DNA of 64,000 bases, taken from the NCBI RefSeq assembly GCF_001431465.1, contig NZ_LDJJ01000009.1, positions 124,001 through 188,000 on the forward strand, written 5' to 3'. How positions within the stretch are numbered: position 1 is the stretch's first letter; every line of letters begins with the position of its first letter. Made by a program: the position numbers and the translations under genes. Below are positions 1 to 11,423 of this stretch, piece by piece. Below the pieces are notes generated by a model that ran no database searches, had not been told where the DNA came from, and worked only from the letters and a program-made list of their open reading frames with translations. This DNA comes from Stenotrophomonas terrae (lineage in GTDB: Bacteria; Pseudomonadota; Gammaproteobacteria; Xanthomonadales; Xanthomonadaceae).

Positions 1-176
1 ATGAGCTGGAAAAGATCAAGGCTGCGCTGCGCAAGCGTTTCGGCTGCGACGTCGAGGTATCGACCGCGGTGGACGCTTCGCTGATCGGCGGCGCCGTGAT
101 CGATGCCGGCGACGTGGTTATCGATGGCTCGCTCAAGGGCAAGCTGTCGCGCCTGCAGACCGCGCTCGCACACTGA
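1..176 (+). CDS. atpH: ATP synthase delta subunit, C-terminal part (cut by window edge)
   Basis: This is the last ~58 codons of the delta subunit (OSCP-like), which joins the F1 head to the b-subunit stalk at the membrane. The reading frame starts at base 3 and ends with TGA at 174-176. The visible tail contains [12 protein letters not shown] and SLKGKLSRL, the usual conserved end of bacterial AtpH. atpA follows 44 bp later, as in the standard atpBEFHAGDC operon. The start lies outside the window. Confidence 0.93.
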   Translation, partial: ELEKIKAALRKRFGCDVEVSTAVDASLIGGAVIDAGDVVIDGSLKGKLSRLQTALAH

Positions 177-220
177 ATTCACATTACCGTCCGGCCACAA
201 GCCGGCACTAGGACTTGACG

Positions 221-1768
221 ATGGCTACCACGCTCAACCCCTCTGAAATCAGCGAACTGATCAAGACCCGCATCGAGAAGGTCGCCCTGTCCGCGGAATC
301 GCGCAACGAAGGCACCGTGACTGGCGTGTCCGACGGTATCGTGCGCATCTTCGGTCTGGCCGACGTGATGCAGGGCGAAATGATCGAACTGCCGAACAAC
401 ACTTACGCCCTGGCACTGAACCTGGAGCGCGACTCGGTCGGCGCCGTGGTCCTGGGCGACTACCAGAACCTGCGCGAAGGCGACGTGGCCAAGACCACCG
501 GCCGCATCCTGGAAGTGCCGGTTGGTCCGGAAATGCTCGGCCGCGTTGTCAACGCGCTGGGTGAGCCGATCGACGGCAAGGGCCCGCTGGGCACCTCGCT
601 GACCGCGCCGGTCGAGCGCGTTGCGCCGGGCGTGATCTGGCGTAAGTCGGTCGACCAGCCGGTGCAGACCGGTTACAAGTCGGTCGATGCGATGATCCCG
701 ATCGGCCGTGGCCAGCGCGAGCTGATCATCGGTGACCGCCAGACCGGCAAGACGGCAATGGCGATCGATGCGGTGATCAACCAGAAGGGCACCGGCATCA
801 AGTGCGTGTACGTAGCGATCGGCCAGAAGGCTTCGACCGTTGCCAACATCGTGCGCAAGCTGGAAGAAAACGGCGCCCTGGCCCACACCGTGGTCGTGGC
901 CGCTACCGCTTCCGAATCGGCTGCGATGCAGTACATCAGCGCCTACTCCGGCTGCACCATGGGTGAGTACTTCATGGACCGCGGCCAGGACGCCCTGATC
1001 GTGTACGACGATCTGTCCAAGCAGGCTGTTGCCTACCGCCAGATCTCGCTGCTGCTGAAGCGCCCGCCGGGCCGCGAAGCCTACCCGGGTGACGTGTTCT
1101 ACCTGCACTCCCGCCTGCTCGAGCGCGCAGCTCGCGTGTCGGAAGAGTACGTGGAGAAGTTCACCAACGGCGAAGTGACCGGCAAGACCGGCTCGCTGAC
1201 CGCACTGCCGATCATCGAAACCCAGGCCGGCGACGTGTCCGCCTTCGTTCCGACCAACGTGATCTCGATCACCGACGGCCAGATCTTCCTGGAAACCGAC
1301 CTGTTCAACGCTGGTATCCGTCCGGCCGTCAACGCCGGTATCTCGGTGTCGCGCGTCGGTGGTGCAGCCCAGACCAAGATCATCAAGAAGCTGTCCGGCG
1401 GCATCCGTATCTCGCTGGCCCAGTACCGTGAGCTGGCTGCGTTCGCGCAGTTCGCCTCGGACCTGGACGAAGCTACCCGCAAGCAGCTGGAGCGCGGTCA
1501 GCGCGTCACCGAGCTGATGAAGCAGAAGCAGTACGCGCCGATGTCCATCGCCGACCAGGCACTGTCGATCTACGCCGTCAACGAGGGCTTCCTCGACGAC
1601 GTGCCGGTCAACAAGCTGCTGTCGTTCGAAGCTGGCCTGCACGCGCACTTCGCCAACACCGCAGGTGAGTTGACCTCCAAGATCAACAGCACCGGCGCCT
1701 GGAACGACGAGATCGAAGCTGCCTTCAAGAAGGGCATCGCCGATTTCAAGAGCACCGGTACCTGGTAA
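221..1768 (+). CDS. atpA: F1 ATP synthase alpha subunit
   Basis: The non-catalytic nucleotide-binding subunit of F1 ATP synthase, a cytoplasmic ring component alternating with beta. The 515-aa length fits the family. The P-loop GDRQTGKT is visible near residue 170, and the conserved [11 protein letters not shown] stretch lies near residue 375. I chose ATG at 221 ([13 protein letters not shown]) rather than the in-frame TTG two codons earlier, because AGGA at 210-213 is correctly spaced from it. The gene lies between atpH and atpG in the atp operon. Confidence 0.98.
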   Translation: MATTLNPSEISELIKTRIEKVALSAESRNEGTVTGVSDGIVRIFGLADVMQGEMIELPNNTYALALNLERDSVGAVVLGDYQNLREGDVAKTTGRILEVPVGPEMLGRVVNALGEPIDGKGPLGTSLTAPVERVAPGVIWRKSVDQPVQTGYKSVDAMIPIGRGQRELIIGDRQTGKTAMAIDAVINQKGTGIKCVYVAIGQKASTVANIVRKLEENGALAHTVVVAATASESAAMQYISAYSGCTMGEYFMDRGQDALIVYDDLSKQAVAYRQISLLLKRPPGREAYPGDVFYLHSRLLERAARVSEEYVEKFTNGEVTGKTGSLTALPIIETQAGDVSAFVPTNVISITDGQIFLETDLFNAGIRPAVNAGISVSRVGGAAQTKIIKKLSGGIRISLAQYRELAAFAQFASDLDEATRKQLERGQRVTELMKQKQYAPMSIADQALSIYAVNEGFLDDVPVNKLLSFEAGLHAHFANTAGELTSKINSTGAWNDEIEAAFKKGIADFKSTGTW

Positions 1769-1778
1769 TACCAGTCCT

Positions 1779-1835
1779 GTAGTGCCGGGCCCTGCCCGGC
1801 ACGACTGAAAGCAGCGGAGCCTGGCTCCGCTGTAC
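1779..1835. repeat. REP-type hairpins between atpA and atpG
   Basis: The first element opens with GTAG and has the stem TGCCGGGC/GCCCGGCA. A second perfect hairpin (AGCGGAGCC/GGCTCCGCT) follows at about 1815-1833. This is the GTAG-headed small palindrome described in Stenotrophomonas. Placed inside an operon, it may act in mRNA processing or stability rather than termination, since no T-tract follows. Confidence 0.75.
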
Positions 1836-1875
1836 GGCAAACGCGGGGTTCGACCTCGCGCCACGGGAATAAGAG

Positions 1876-4184
<2,309 letters not shown>

Positions 4185-4194
4185 TTCCCACGTG

Positions 4195-4253
4195 GCGGAG
4201 TTCGCTCCGCCCACGCGGCATCCTGCGGTGGGCGCAGGCCCACCCAACCAGGC
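4195..4253. repeat. Two hairpins between atpD and atpC
   Basis: The gap holds two near-perfect palindromes, GGCGGAG/CTCCGCC and GGTGGGC/GCCCACC. Neither is followed by a T-tract. Together with the atpA-atpG hairpins they fit a role in differential stability of segments of the atp mRNA. That role is inference. Confidence 0.5.
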
Positions 4254-4265
4254 GAAGAGAGTTCC

Positions 4266-4688
4266 ATGAGCACCATCCGTTGCGACATCGTCAGTGCCGA
4301 GCAGCAGATCTTCAGCGGCGAAGCGACCCTGGTCGTGGCCACCGGTGAGCTGGGCGAGCTGGGCATCGCGCCCAAGCACGCACCGCTGATCACCCGTCTG
4401 AAGCCGGGTAAGGTCGTGGTCACCACCGCTGCAGGGGAACACCTGGATTTCGCCATCTCCGGCGGCATCCTGGAAGTGCAGCCGCAGGTTGTGACCGTAC
4501 TGGCCGACACCGCCATCCGCGCCAGCGACATCGATGAAGCATCGGTGCGCAAGGCCAAGGAAGAAGCAGAGCGCGTGCTGGCCCACCGTGGCGAAGCCAT
4601 GGAGCTGGCCGAGGCACAGCAGAAGCTGGCCGAAGTCACTGCCCAGCTGCAAGCGCTGGAGCGTCTGCGCCGCAACCTCAAGCACTGA
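4266..4688 (+). CDS. atpC: F1 ATP synthase epsilon subunit
   Basis: The regulatory foot of the F1 stalk, inhibiting ATP hydrolysis. The 140-aa product has the N-terminal beta-sandwich ([50 protein letters not shown]) and a C-terminal alpha-helical hairpin rich in Ala, Glu and Lys. GAAGAGA precedes ATG 4266. It is the last gene of the operon and is followed at once by a strong terminator. Confidence 0.96.
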   Translation: MSTIRCDIVSAEQQIFSGEATLVVATGELGELGIAPKHAPLITRLKPGKVVVTTAAGEHLDFAISGGILEVQPQVVTVLADTAIRASDIDEASVRKAKEEAERVLAHRGEAMELAEAQQKLAEVTAQLQALERLRRNLKH

Positions 4689-4710
4689 GGTCTGCAGCAA
4701 CACGCACGAA

Positions 4711-4741
4711 AAACGCCGGCCAACAGCCGGCTTTTTTTTTT
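4711..4741 (+). terminator. Rho-independent terminator of the atp operon
   Basis: A GCCGGC stem with a 5-nt loop (CAACA) and its complement is followed by about ten T residues. It begins 22 bp after the atpC stop. The A-run on the 5' side could make it partly bidirectional for the convergent gtrA-like gene. Confidence 0.93.
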
Positions 4742-4750
4742 GCGCCTTCG

Positions 4751-4920
4751 GTAGTGCCGAGCCATGCTCGGCAGGGGCTTTCCCGGTGAAACCCATGCCG
4801 AGCATGGCTCGGCACTACATGTGCCGCGCTTGTGGGAGAAGGGTTGAACTTGCTGCTGGGCGCAGTGATGGCGTTGGGGCTTTGTCGGTAAAGCTCCTGC
4901 CGAGCATGGCTCGGCACTAC
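4751..4920. repeat. Cluster of GTAG-type REP elements (SMAG-like)
   Basis: There are three copies of GTAG-TGCCGAGCCATGCTCGGCA: one forward at 4751-4773 and two inverted at 4796-4818 and 4898-4920. The first two form a head-to-head pair. They fill the gap between the convergent atpC and gtrA-like genes, the usual location of these repeats in Stenotrophomonas. No gene is seen here. Confidence 0.85.
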
Positions 4921-4930
4921 CGCGTCCTTC

Positions 4931-5314
4931 TCAGCGGTAGACCACGTGCCGCAGCAGCAGGAAGCTCACTCCGGCCAGGCCGGCCTCGACCAGCGGTTTG
5001 GCCAGCCATGCGTACTGCAGCCCCAGGGAATGGGCCACCCAGTCGATCAGCCAGGTGCTGATCACGGTCATCAGCAGCCATAGCGCCAGGAAGCGGGCGA
5101 AGCGCTTCCAGCCATGGCGCTGCTCACCCTGTGCAGCGAAGGTGTAACGCCCGTTGAGCCAGAAACCGAGCAGTGCGCCGCTCACGCGTCCAAGCAGGTT
5201 GCCTGGTGTCACCGGCAGACCCAGTGCAGTGGCCAATACGAACACTCCCCAGTCCAATGCAAGCTGCAATAGGCCAATGAAGATGTATTGACTGCCTTGG
5301 CGGAACAGACTCAT
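4931..5314 (-). CDS. GtrA-family membrane protein
   Basis: A 127-aa inner-membrane protein with four predicted helices (near residues 8-28, 33-52, 72-92, 100-122) and the GtrA signature QYIFIGLLQLALDW followed by GFWLNGRYTF. GtrA proteins are thought to move or retain polyprenyl-linked sugars during cell-surface glycan modification. The start at 5314 (MSLFRQGSQYIF) is where homology begins; the open frame upstream of it overlaps glmU antisense and is not coding. It is divergent from glmU and convergent with atpC. The substrate is unknown. Confidence 0.85.
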   Translation of the reverse strand: MSLFRQGSQYIFIGLLQLALDWGVFVLATALGLPVTPGNLLGRVSGALLGFWLNGRYTFAAQGEQRHGWKRFARFLALWLLMTVISTWLIDWVAHSLGLQYAWLAKPLVEAGLAGVSFLLLRHVVYR

Positions 5315-5395
5315 GGTTGCGCGAGATTGAGTGAGGGTCTGCAATGCTAACCCCTTGCGCTTAGAATCCAGAGACTCTCGAAGGAAGTTGTAGGC

Positions 5396-6763
5396 ATGAC
5401 CCAGCCGCTGCACGTCATCATCCTCGCTGCCGGTGCCGGCAAGCGCATGAAATCCCTGCTGCCCAAGGTGCTGCAGCCGATCGCCGGGCGGCCGATGTTG
5501 GCCCACGTGATCGAGACGGCGCGGCAGCTGCAGCCGGCGGGTATCCACGTGGTCTATGGGCACGGTGGTGAAGCCGTGCGTGCCGCCTTCGCAGATCAAA
5601 CGGATCTGCTGTGGGCCGAGCAGAGCCAGCAGCTGGGTACTGGCCATGCCGTGCAGCAGGCCATGCCGCAGGTGCCGGATACCGCGCAGGTGCTGGTGCT
5701 GTATGGCGACGTGCCATTGATGCGTGCATCTACCTTGAGCGCCTTGTTGAAGGACGGCCCGCGCCTGGCGGTATTGGTGGCCGAGCTGGATGACCCCAAT
5801 GGCTACGGCCGCATCGTCCGTGATGCCGAGGGCAGGGTTGCGGCCATCGTCGAGCAGAAAGATGCCAGCGATGAACAGAAGCGCATCCGCACCGTGAACA
5901 CCGGCATCATCACCGCCGAATCGACGGCATTGCGACGCTGGCTGTCCGGTCTGTCCAACCGCAACGCGCAGGGCGAGTACTACCTGACCGATATCTTCGC
6001 CTCCGCAGCTGATGAGTACGCTGCGGCCGAACTGGTGGCGGTAGCTGATGCGCAGGAAGCCGAAGGTGCGAATGACCCGTGGCAGCTGTCGCAGCTGGAA
6101 CGGGCGTGGCAGCTGCGTGCGGCCAAGGCGCTGTGCGAGCAGGGCGCGCGTCTGCTGGATCCATCGCGGTTCGATCAGCGCGGCTCGGTCACGGTCGGCC
6201 GCGACGTACAGATCGATGCCAACGTGATTCTGGAAGGCGAGGTTGAGCTGGGCGATGGCGTCAGCATCGGCGCCTTCGTGCGGCTGAAGGACGTCAAGCT
6301 CGCTGCCGGCACCGAAGTGCGACCGCATTGCGATCTTGAAGGTGTGGTCAGCGAAGGCGCGGCACAGATCGGGCCGTTTGCGCGGCTGCGTCCGGGCACT
6401 GTGTTGGCTGATGGCGTGCACGTGGGCAACTTCGTGGAGACCAAGAAGGCCACGCTGGGCAAGGGCAGCAAGGCCAACCACCTGACCTATCTGGGGGATG
6501 TGGTTATCGGCAGCGGCACCAACATCGGTGCTGGCACCATCACCTGCAACTACGACGGCGTGAACAAATTCCAGACCACGATAGGCGACAAGGTTTTCGT
6601 CGGTTCCAATAGTTCGCTGGTAGCGCCGCTGACCATCGAGGATGGCGCCACGATTGGTGCCGGCTCGGTGATCACCCGCGATGCGCCGGAAGGCAAGCTG
6701 ACGGTGGCGCGCACGCGCCAGCAGACGATTGAAGGTTGGGTGCGTCCTGTCAAAAAGTCCTGA
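5396..6763 (+). CDS. glmU: Bifunctional UDP-GlcNAc pyrophosphorylase / glucosamine-1-phosphate acetyltransferase
   Basis: Makes UDP-GlcNAc for peptidoglycan and LPS. The C-terminal half acetylates GlcN-1-P and the N-terminal half adds UMP. The 455-aa product shows the nucleotidyltransferase motif [17 protein letters not shown] at residues 10-26, the GTGHA and YGDVPL motifs, and a left-handed beta-helix with hexapeptide repeats and [18 protein letters not shown], which carries active-site residues. glmS, the first enzyme of the same pathway, lies 17 kb away in the window. Confidence 0.97.
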   Translation: MTQPLHVIILAAGAGKRMKSLLPKVLQPIAGRPMLAHVIETARQLQPAGIHVVYGHGGEAVRAAFADQTDLLWAEQSQQLGTGHAVQQAMPQVPDTAQVLVLYGDVPLMRASTLSALLKDGPRLAVLVAELDDPNGYGRIVRDAEGRVAAIVEQKDASDEQKRIRTVNTGIITAESTALRRWLSGLSNRNAQGEYYLTDIFASAADEYAAAELVAVADAQEAEGANDPWQLSQLERAWQLRAAKALCEQGARLLDPSRFDQRGSVTVGRDVQIDANVILEGEVELGDGVSIGAFVRLKDVKLAAGTEVRPHCDLEGVVSEGAAQIGPFARLRPGTVLADGVHVGNFVETKKATLGKGSKANHLTYLGDVVIGSGTNIGAGTITCNYDGVNKFQTTIGDKVFVGSNSSLVAPLTIEDGATIGAGSVITRDAPEGKLTVARTRQQTIEGWVRPVKKS

Positions 6764-7265
6764 GCCACGGCTGGCACAGCGCGAGGAACTCGCGCTGCTG
6801 CCGCGGATTGAAGCACGCGCCGCTGAGCGCCTGCACGGACATCCGGCTGCGCGGATATTTGCAGCCAGCCTGACCGACCGGCAGTTGTTTGAGCAGGCGT
6901 GGCAGCAAGGAATGCTGTGGGTGATTGCCAGCGGGCACGAACTGGCGGGTTACCTGATGGCCGGTGTTCTTGGGGCTGATTTCCATATCCAGCAGATGGA
7001 CGTTGCGCCGGAACATGGGCGCAAAGGTTTGGGCCGGGCCTTGCTGCGGCATGCGTTGGAGCAGGGCAGGGCACGTGGACATCAGCGTGCGGTGCTGAGC
7101 ACCCTGAGCGATGTTGCGTGGAATGCTCCCTTCTATGCCAGCGAGGGTTTCCGCGAGTGGCCTGCGCAGGATTGGAGCGCGGAAATGCGCGAGGTGATGG
7201 CGGCCGAGACAGCGGCGGGTTTCCCGATGGAGCTGCGTTTGGCTATGCAGCGAGCGCTGGAATAG
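6729..7265 (+). CDS. GNAT-family N-acetyltransferase
   Basis: A ~178-aa GNAT acetyltransferase. The acetyl-CoA pyrophosphate-binding motif [19 protein letters not shown] is clear near residues 89-107, and a later [10 protein letters not shown] segment is the usual motif B. The start is uncertain. The longest frame opens with TTG at 6729, inside the end of glmU, and no good ATG exists before the conserved part, so translation may be coupled to glmU. The substrate cannot be told from sequence. Confidence 0.8.
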   Translation: MKVGCVLSKSPEPRLAQREELALLPRIEARAAERLHGHPAARIFAASLTDRQLFEQAWQQGMLWVIASGHELAGYLMAGVLGADFHIQQMDVAPEHGRKGLGRALLRHALEQGRARGHQRAVLSTLSDVAWNAPFYASEGFREWPAQDWSAEMREVMAAETAAGFPMELRLAMQRALE

Positions 7266-7275
7266 GCGCAGGGGC

Positions 7276-7299
7276 GTAGTGCCGAGCCATGCTCGGCAG
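7276..7299. repeat. GTAG-type REP element
   Basis: A single forward copy of the GTAG-TGCCGAGC hairpin, placed 10 bp after the acetyltransferase stop. It is the same sequence family as the copies at 4751-4920. Confidence 0.8.
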
Positions 7300-7324
7300 G
7301 GCGTTCCCGATGGCGCCGCCGCGC

Positions 7325-7424
7325 TGTAGGAGCGGCGCAAGCCGCGAAGCCAGGAGATTTCCAGATCACCCGGTATTGCGGTCGCGGATATGGCGCCAGC
7401 TTCGCGGCTTACGCCGCTCCTACA
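7325..7424. repeat. Inverted pair of a second REP family
   Basis: TGTAGGAGCGGCGCAAGCC at 7325 and its inverted counterpart ending CGCCGCTCCTACA at 7424 face each other across ~50 bp. This TGTAGGAGCGGC-headed repeat is common in Pseudomonas and Xanthomonadaceae. It separates the convergent acetyltransferase and histidine kinase genes and could act as a bidirectional transcription barrier. Confidence 0.75.
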
Positions 7425-7434
7425 ACTGCATTTG

Positions 7435-8787
7435 TTAGTCGTGCGGCAGCAGTATCGCCACGCATAGGCCGCCGTCCTTGCGGTTCTGCAGCGAGATGCG
7501 GCCGCCGTGTGCTTCGATGATCTCGCGGGTCAAGGCCAGGCCCAGGCCGGTGCCGTTGCGCTTGGTCGAATAGAACGGCATCAAAGCGTTCTGCAGCACG
7601 GCTTCGTTCATGCCGCTGCCGCGATCCAGTACTTCGATGCGCAGCCAGTTCGGCAGCCGCGCGATACGTACTTCCACCGATTCATCTGCCGCGCCGTTGT
7701 CGGCGCCGGCTTCGTGGGCGTTCTTCAGCAGGTTCAACATTGCCTGCGAGAACTGCGATTGATCCAGGCGGCTGTATTGCTCATCCACCAACGGTGCCAT
7801 GCGGAAGCTGATCTGCTGCTGCAGTCCCTGCAGGAACTGGCTCCAGGCAACGGTCTGCAACTGCGGCTGCGGTAGTTTGGCAAAGCGCGCATAGCCACGG
7901 ATGAATCCTTCCAGGTGGCGCGCGCGTTCCTCGACGGTGCCGAAGATGTCCTCGAGCCGCTCATGGCGACCACGCCGCACCAGCTCCGCACCGGAATGCG
8001 CCAGCGAGGCAATCGGTGCCAGCGAGTTGTTCAGCTCATGGCTGATCACCCGGATCACCTTCTTCCAGGTCTGCACTTCCTGACGGCGCAGCTCGGCGGT
8101 CAGTAGGCGCAGCAACAGCAGTTCGTGCGGACGCCCATTCAAATGGAAGGCGCGCCGCGACAGGTGATAGATCTGCTCGTCATCATCGTCGTCTTCGGCC
8201 GCATCCGGGTCACGCACCGCAAACAGGCTGTCGCCGCCGCGGGCGATGGCGTTGCGCAGTTCGATCGGCATGTTTTCCAACAGCTCATGCATGCGCTGGC
8301 CTTCCAGCTTCCAACCACCATGCAGCAGCTTGCGCGCGGCGGTGTTGGAGAAGGTCACGCGTTGCACACCATCGCCGCCGTCGGTGAGCAGCAGCATCGC
8401 CACCGGCGTGTTCTGCACCATGGTGTCCAGCAGAAGTTCGCGCTGCACCAGTGATTGCCGCTGTTCGCGCAGCACATCGCCCAGCTCGGCATGGGCCTGC
8501 ACCAGCTGTGCGAACTCATCGTTGCCGCGCCAGTGCACGCCAAAGTTGAACTCGCCATCGCGATAGCTGCTGGTGGTGCCCGCCAGCGCCCGCAGCAGCG
8601 AGCGGATCGGTGCGGTGGCGCGCCGCAACGCCCACCACATCAGCGCAAGCAGGACGACCGTGGACACACCCGCCACCACCCAGCCACGGTCCATCCAATA
8701 CGCCAGGAACCACGGCAAGGCCGCTGCCAGGGCCAGCACCGGCAGCAGCCGCAGAAACAGGGTGAAGGTGAAGGAGCGCGTTTTCAC
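7435..8787 (-). CDS. Sensor histidine kinase (NtrY/NtrB-like) of the ABC-permease operon
   Basis: A 450-aa membrane kinase. It has two N-terminal membrane segments (about residues 8-30 and 37-54), a HAMP/PAS-like linker, the H-box VISHELNNSLAP with phospho-accepting His250, then the N-box NLLKNAHEAG, DRGSGM and GTGLGLALTREI of the ATPase domain. An acidic run (about 196-204) interrupts the PAS-like region. It is the last gene of the minus-strand cluster and follows its response regulator by 10 bp. By context it probably senses envelope stress or a substrate of the transporter; that is inference. Confidence 0.9.
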   Translation of the reverse strand: MKTRSFTFTLFLRLLPVLALAAALPWFLAYWMDRGWVVAGVSTVVLLALMWWALRRATAPIRSLLRALAGTTSSYRDGEFNFGVHWRGNDEFAQLVQAHAELGDVLREQRQSLVQRELLLDTMVQNTPVAMLLLTDGGDGVQRVTFSNTAARKLLHGGWKLEGQRMHELLENMPIELRNAIARGGDSLFAVRDPDAAEDDDDDEQIYHLSRRAFHLNGRPHELLLLRLLTAELRRQEVQTWKKVIRVISHELNNSLAPIASLAHSGAELVRRGRHERLEDIFGTVEERARHLEGFIRGYARFAKLPQPQLQTVAWSQFLQGLQQQISFRMAPLVDEQYSRLDQSQFSQAMLNLLKNAHEAGADNGAADESVEVRIARLPNWLRIEVLDRGSGMNEAVLQNALMPFYSTKRNGTGLGLALTREIIEAHGGRISLQNRKDGGLCVAILLPHD

Positions 8788-8797
8788 TTGGATGTAC

Positions 8798-10135
8798 TCA
8801 CTCGCGCGGGATGCCGTGGCGATCCATGCGCCGGTACAGTGCCTGCCGGCTCAGCCCCAGCTCGGCGGCTGCCTGGGCGATGACGCCGCCGGCCCGTTCC
8901 AGTGCAGTGACGATGTGCGCGCGATCGGGTTCATCCGCGGGCGCGGTGGAACGCGCCGGTGCACGTGGCAGGTTCAGGTCGGCAACTTCGATGCGCGGGC
9001 CTTGTGCGAGCAGGGCGGCGCGTTGGATCACGTTGCGCAGTTCGCGCACATTGCCTGGCCAGTTGTGGCGTTGCAGGGCCTGCAGGGCGGGCGCGGACAG
9101 CGGCTTGCCGTCGGCGAGGAAGTACTGTGCCAGCGGCAGGATGTCCTCGCGGCGCTCGGCCAGCGCCGGCAGGCTCAGTTCGACGGTGTTGAGCCGGTAA
9201 TACAGATCTTCGCGGAAGCTGCCGGCGCGGATCATCGCCGGCAGGTCGGCATTGGTGGCGCTGACCACGCGCACTTTCACCTGTCGCTCGCGATTGGAGC
9301 CCAGCCGTTCAAAGCGACCGGTTTCCAGCACCCGCAGCAGTTTCATCTGCCCGGTCAGCGACAGGTTGCCTATTTCATCAAGGAACAAGGTGCCGCCGTC
9401 GGCTGCCTCGAACTTGCCTTCGCGTGCCTTGTTGGCGCCGGTATAGGCGCCGGCCTCGGTGCCGAACAGTTCGGCTTCGATCAGCTCGGACGGAATGGCA
9501 CCGCAGTTGAGTGCGACGAACGGCCCTTTGCTGTGCGCCGAGTTGGCCTGGATGATTTCGGCGATCTTCTCCTTGCCGGCGCCGTTCGGGCCGGTGATCA
9601 GTACCGGCAATTCCGAGCGCGCGACCTGGCAGGCCAGGGCGATGATGCGCTCGCTGGAAGGGTCGGCGAACACCAGCCCGCGCAGATCGTAGCGATCATG
9701 CAGCGCTTTTTGCTGGCGCTGCTCGCGGGCGCGGCGGCGGGCCAGCTCGCGGCGCGCTTCGGCCAGTTCCAACAGGTTGTTGACGGTGGTCAGCAGGCGG
9801 CCGTCATCCCAGGGCTTGGCCAGGTAGTCGGCGGCACCGGCCTTGACCAGCTCCACGGCACTGTCCAGGTGCGTCCAGGCGGTTAGCAGGATCACCGGCA
9901 GGTCAGGGTGGGCCTGGCGGATGCGCCGGAACAGATCCTGGCCTTCTTCGCCGGAGGTGGTGTCGGCAGTGAAGTTCATGTCCTGCAGGACCAGATCAAA
10001 CTCGTGCTCGGCCAGCATCGCCAGCCCTTGCTCCGGCGAACTGGCGTGGCGGGTGTCGATGTCGTGCAGGGAAAACAGCACGTCCAGTGCAGTGGCCACG
10101 GCAGCGTTGTCGTCGATGATCAGGATCTGTGGCAT
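8798..10135 (-). CDS. Sigma-54-dependent response regulator (NtrC family)
   Basis: A 445-aa activator with three domains. These are a receiver (acidic pocket Asp8/Asp9, phospho-acceptor Asp52, Lys108), an AAA+ domain with Walker A GPNGAGKE at 182-189, the sigma-54 contact loop GAYTGA at 229-234 and Walker B LFLDE, and a Fis-type helix-turn-helix at the C-terminus. The contact loop carries Tyr where Phe is usual; Tyr occurs in active members. It is encoded at the far end of the operon that begins with a near-consensus sigma-54 promoter at 23335-23352, so it is likely the operon's own activator. Confidence 0.92.
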   Translation of the reverse strand: MPQILIIDDNAAVATALDVLFSLHDIDTRHASSPEQGLAMLAEHEFDLVLQDMNFTADTTSGEEGQDLFRRIRQAHPDLPVILLTAWTHLDSAVELVKAGAADYLAKPWDDGRLLTTVNNLLELAEARRELARRRAREQRQQKALHDRYDLRGLVFADPSSERIIALACQVARSELPVLITGPNGAGKEKIAEIIQANSAHSKGPFVALNCGAIPSELIEAELFGTEAGAYTGANKAREGKFEAADGGTLFLDEIGNLSLTGQMKLLRVLETGRFERLGSNRERQVKVRVVSATNADLPAMIRAGSFREDLYYRLNTVELSLPALAERREDILPLAQYFLADGKPLSAPALQALQRHNWPGNVRELRNVIQRAALLAQGPRIEVADLNLPRAPARSTAPADEPDRAHIVTALERAGGVIAQAAAELGLSRQALYRRMDRHGIPRE

Positions 10136-10189
10136 GAGTTGTCGCAGAGGAAGATGAAGGGGCGGCGGCAGTGTGCTGCAGTCAGCACC

Positions 10190-11410
10190 TTACACGCTGC
10201 GCGTCGCGCTGGCAGGCGGCAGCTGCGCGGCACGCCGCGCAGGCGCGGCCACCGCCAGCTGGCCGAGCAGCAGCATCAGGCCACCGGCGACCAGCAGGTA
10301 GGCCCACGGCAGCCGCGGAAGTTCGTAATGCTGCATCAGCCATTGGTTGATCACCAGTGCCAGCAGCAGTCCTATCGCCAGGCCGGCGGTGGTCAGTAGC
10401 AGGTTTTCCGCGAGGAAGTGGCGCATCACCTGCATGCGGGTTGCGCCCAGTGCGCGGCGGATGCCGATCTGGCGGGTGCGCTGCTGTATCCAGTAGCCGC
10501 TGAGGCTGGCGATGCCGATCAAGGTGATGGTCGCCACCACCAGGTTCACCGTAAGCAGCAACCACACGGCGGCACGGCGGTTGCGCAGGCCGTTGCTGCG
10601 CAGCTGCTCGTAGCTGGATACGACCGGGTTGAAGCTCTTGGCCATCTGCCCGGCGTAGGTGGTCTGCAATACGGCAGGCACGGCCTTGATCACCGCCTCG
10701 CGCTGAGCGGCATCGGCGCGCACCACGAAACTGAGCAGGGGCAGGCCGGCGGGACGTTGTGGCAGCAGAATGGCGTACTCGGCCTTGCCATCGTCCAGCT
10801 CGCTGAGTTGGTAACGCAGTAGGTGCGCCACTACACCGACCACCACGTAGTGGCTGTCGCCGTCGCCGGAAGTCAACGCCTGGCCGACCGGGTTGCCCTC
10901 GAACAGCGTCCTGCCCAGCGCTTCGGTGATGATGATGGGCGTGGTGGTGGCGTTGCCGCCATCGCCCAGCTGCAGGTCGCGGTACTCGTTGTCGAGGAAG
11001 TCGCGGCCGCGGCTGAGCTGTAGGCCGAGGGTGTCGATCAGCCGGTTGCCGATGAAGCCGCTGGCTTGCACGGTGGGGCCAGCGGCTGATTTGAGGTCGT
11101 AGACCATGGTCAAGGTCTCGCGCATGGGCGCTCCGACCACGGCGGTTGCGCGTTGTACGCCGGGGATGCGCGCCAGTGCATCGGCACCGGTGCTGCCTTG
11201 TACCGCCGTCCAGTTGCCATCCGGGCGCACCACCTGGTCGATGATGATGACTTCCTGGTCGGCGATGCCATCGTCGATCAACAGCGGCCCGGCCTGCTGG
11301 GCAAGCAGGAACAGGGTATTGCACAGGATCGCGCAGGCCACGGTGATCTGCAGCACGATCAACCATGGCATCAGTGGCTGGCGACGCATCGAGGAGAGCA
11401 GCGGATTCAT
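10190..11410 (-). CDS. MacB/FtsX-type ABC permease, B-type (pair 4)
   Basis: A 406-aa permease with one N-terminal membrane helix (LIVLQITVACAILCNTLF), a large periplasmic MacB-like domain and three C-terminal helices. The conserved coupling-region motif QQRTRQIGIRRALGATR lies before the second helix. The start at 11410 (MNPLLSSMRRQ) is set by alignment with its three paralogues at 13272, 15890 and 18558. It probably forms a heterodimer with the A-type permease just upstream (13-bp gap) and uses the single ATPase encoded at 21124. Confidence 0.88.
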   Translation of the reverse strand: MNPLLSSMRRQPLMPWLIVLQITVACAILCNTLFLLAQQAGPLLIDDGIADQEVIIIDQVVRPDGNWTAVQGSTGADALARIPGVQRATAVVGAPMRETLTMVYDLKSAAGPTVQASGFIGNRLIDTLGLQLSRGRDFLDNEYRDLQLGDGGNATTTPIIITEALGRTLFEGNPVGQALTSGDGDSHYVVVGVVAHLLRYQLSELDDGKAEYAILLPQRPAGLPLLSFVVRADAAQREAVIKAVPAVLQTTYAGQMAKSFNPVVSSYEQLRSNGLRNRRAAVWLLLTVNLVVATITLIGIASLSGYWIQQRTRQIGIRRALGATRMQVMRHFLAENLLLTTAGLAIGLLLALVINQWLMQHYELPRLPWAYLLVAGGLMLLLGQLAVAAPARRAAQLPPASATRSV

Positions 11411-11423
11411 GCGGTAGCCTTGT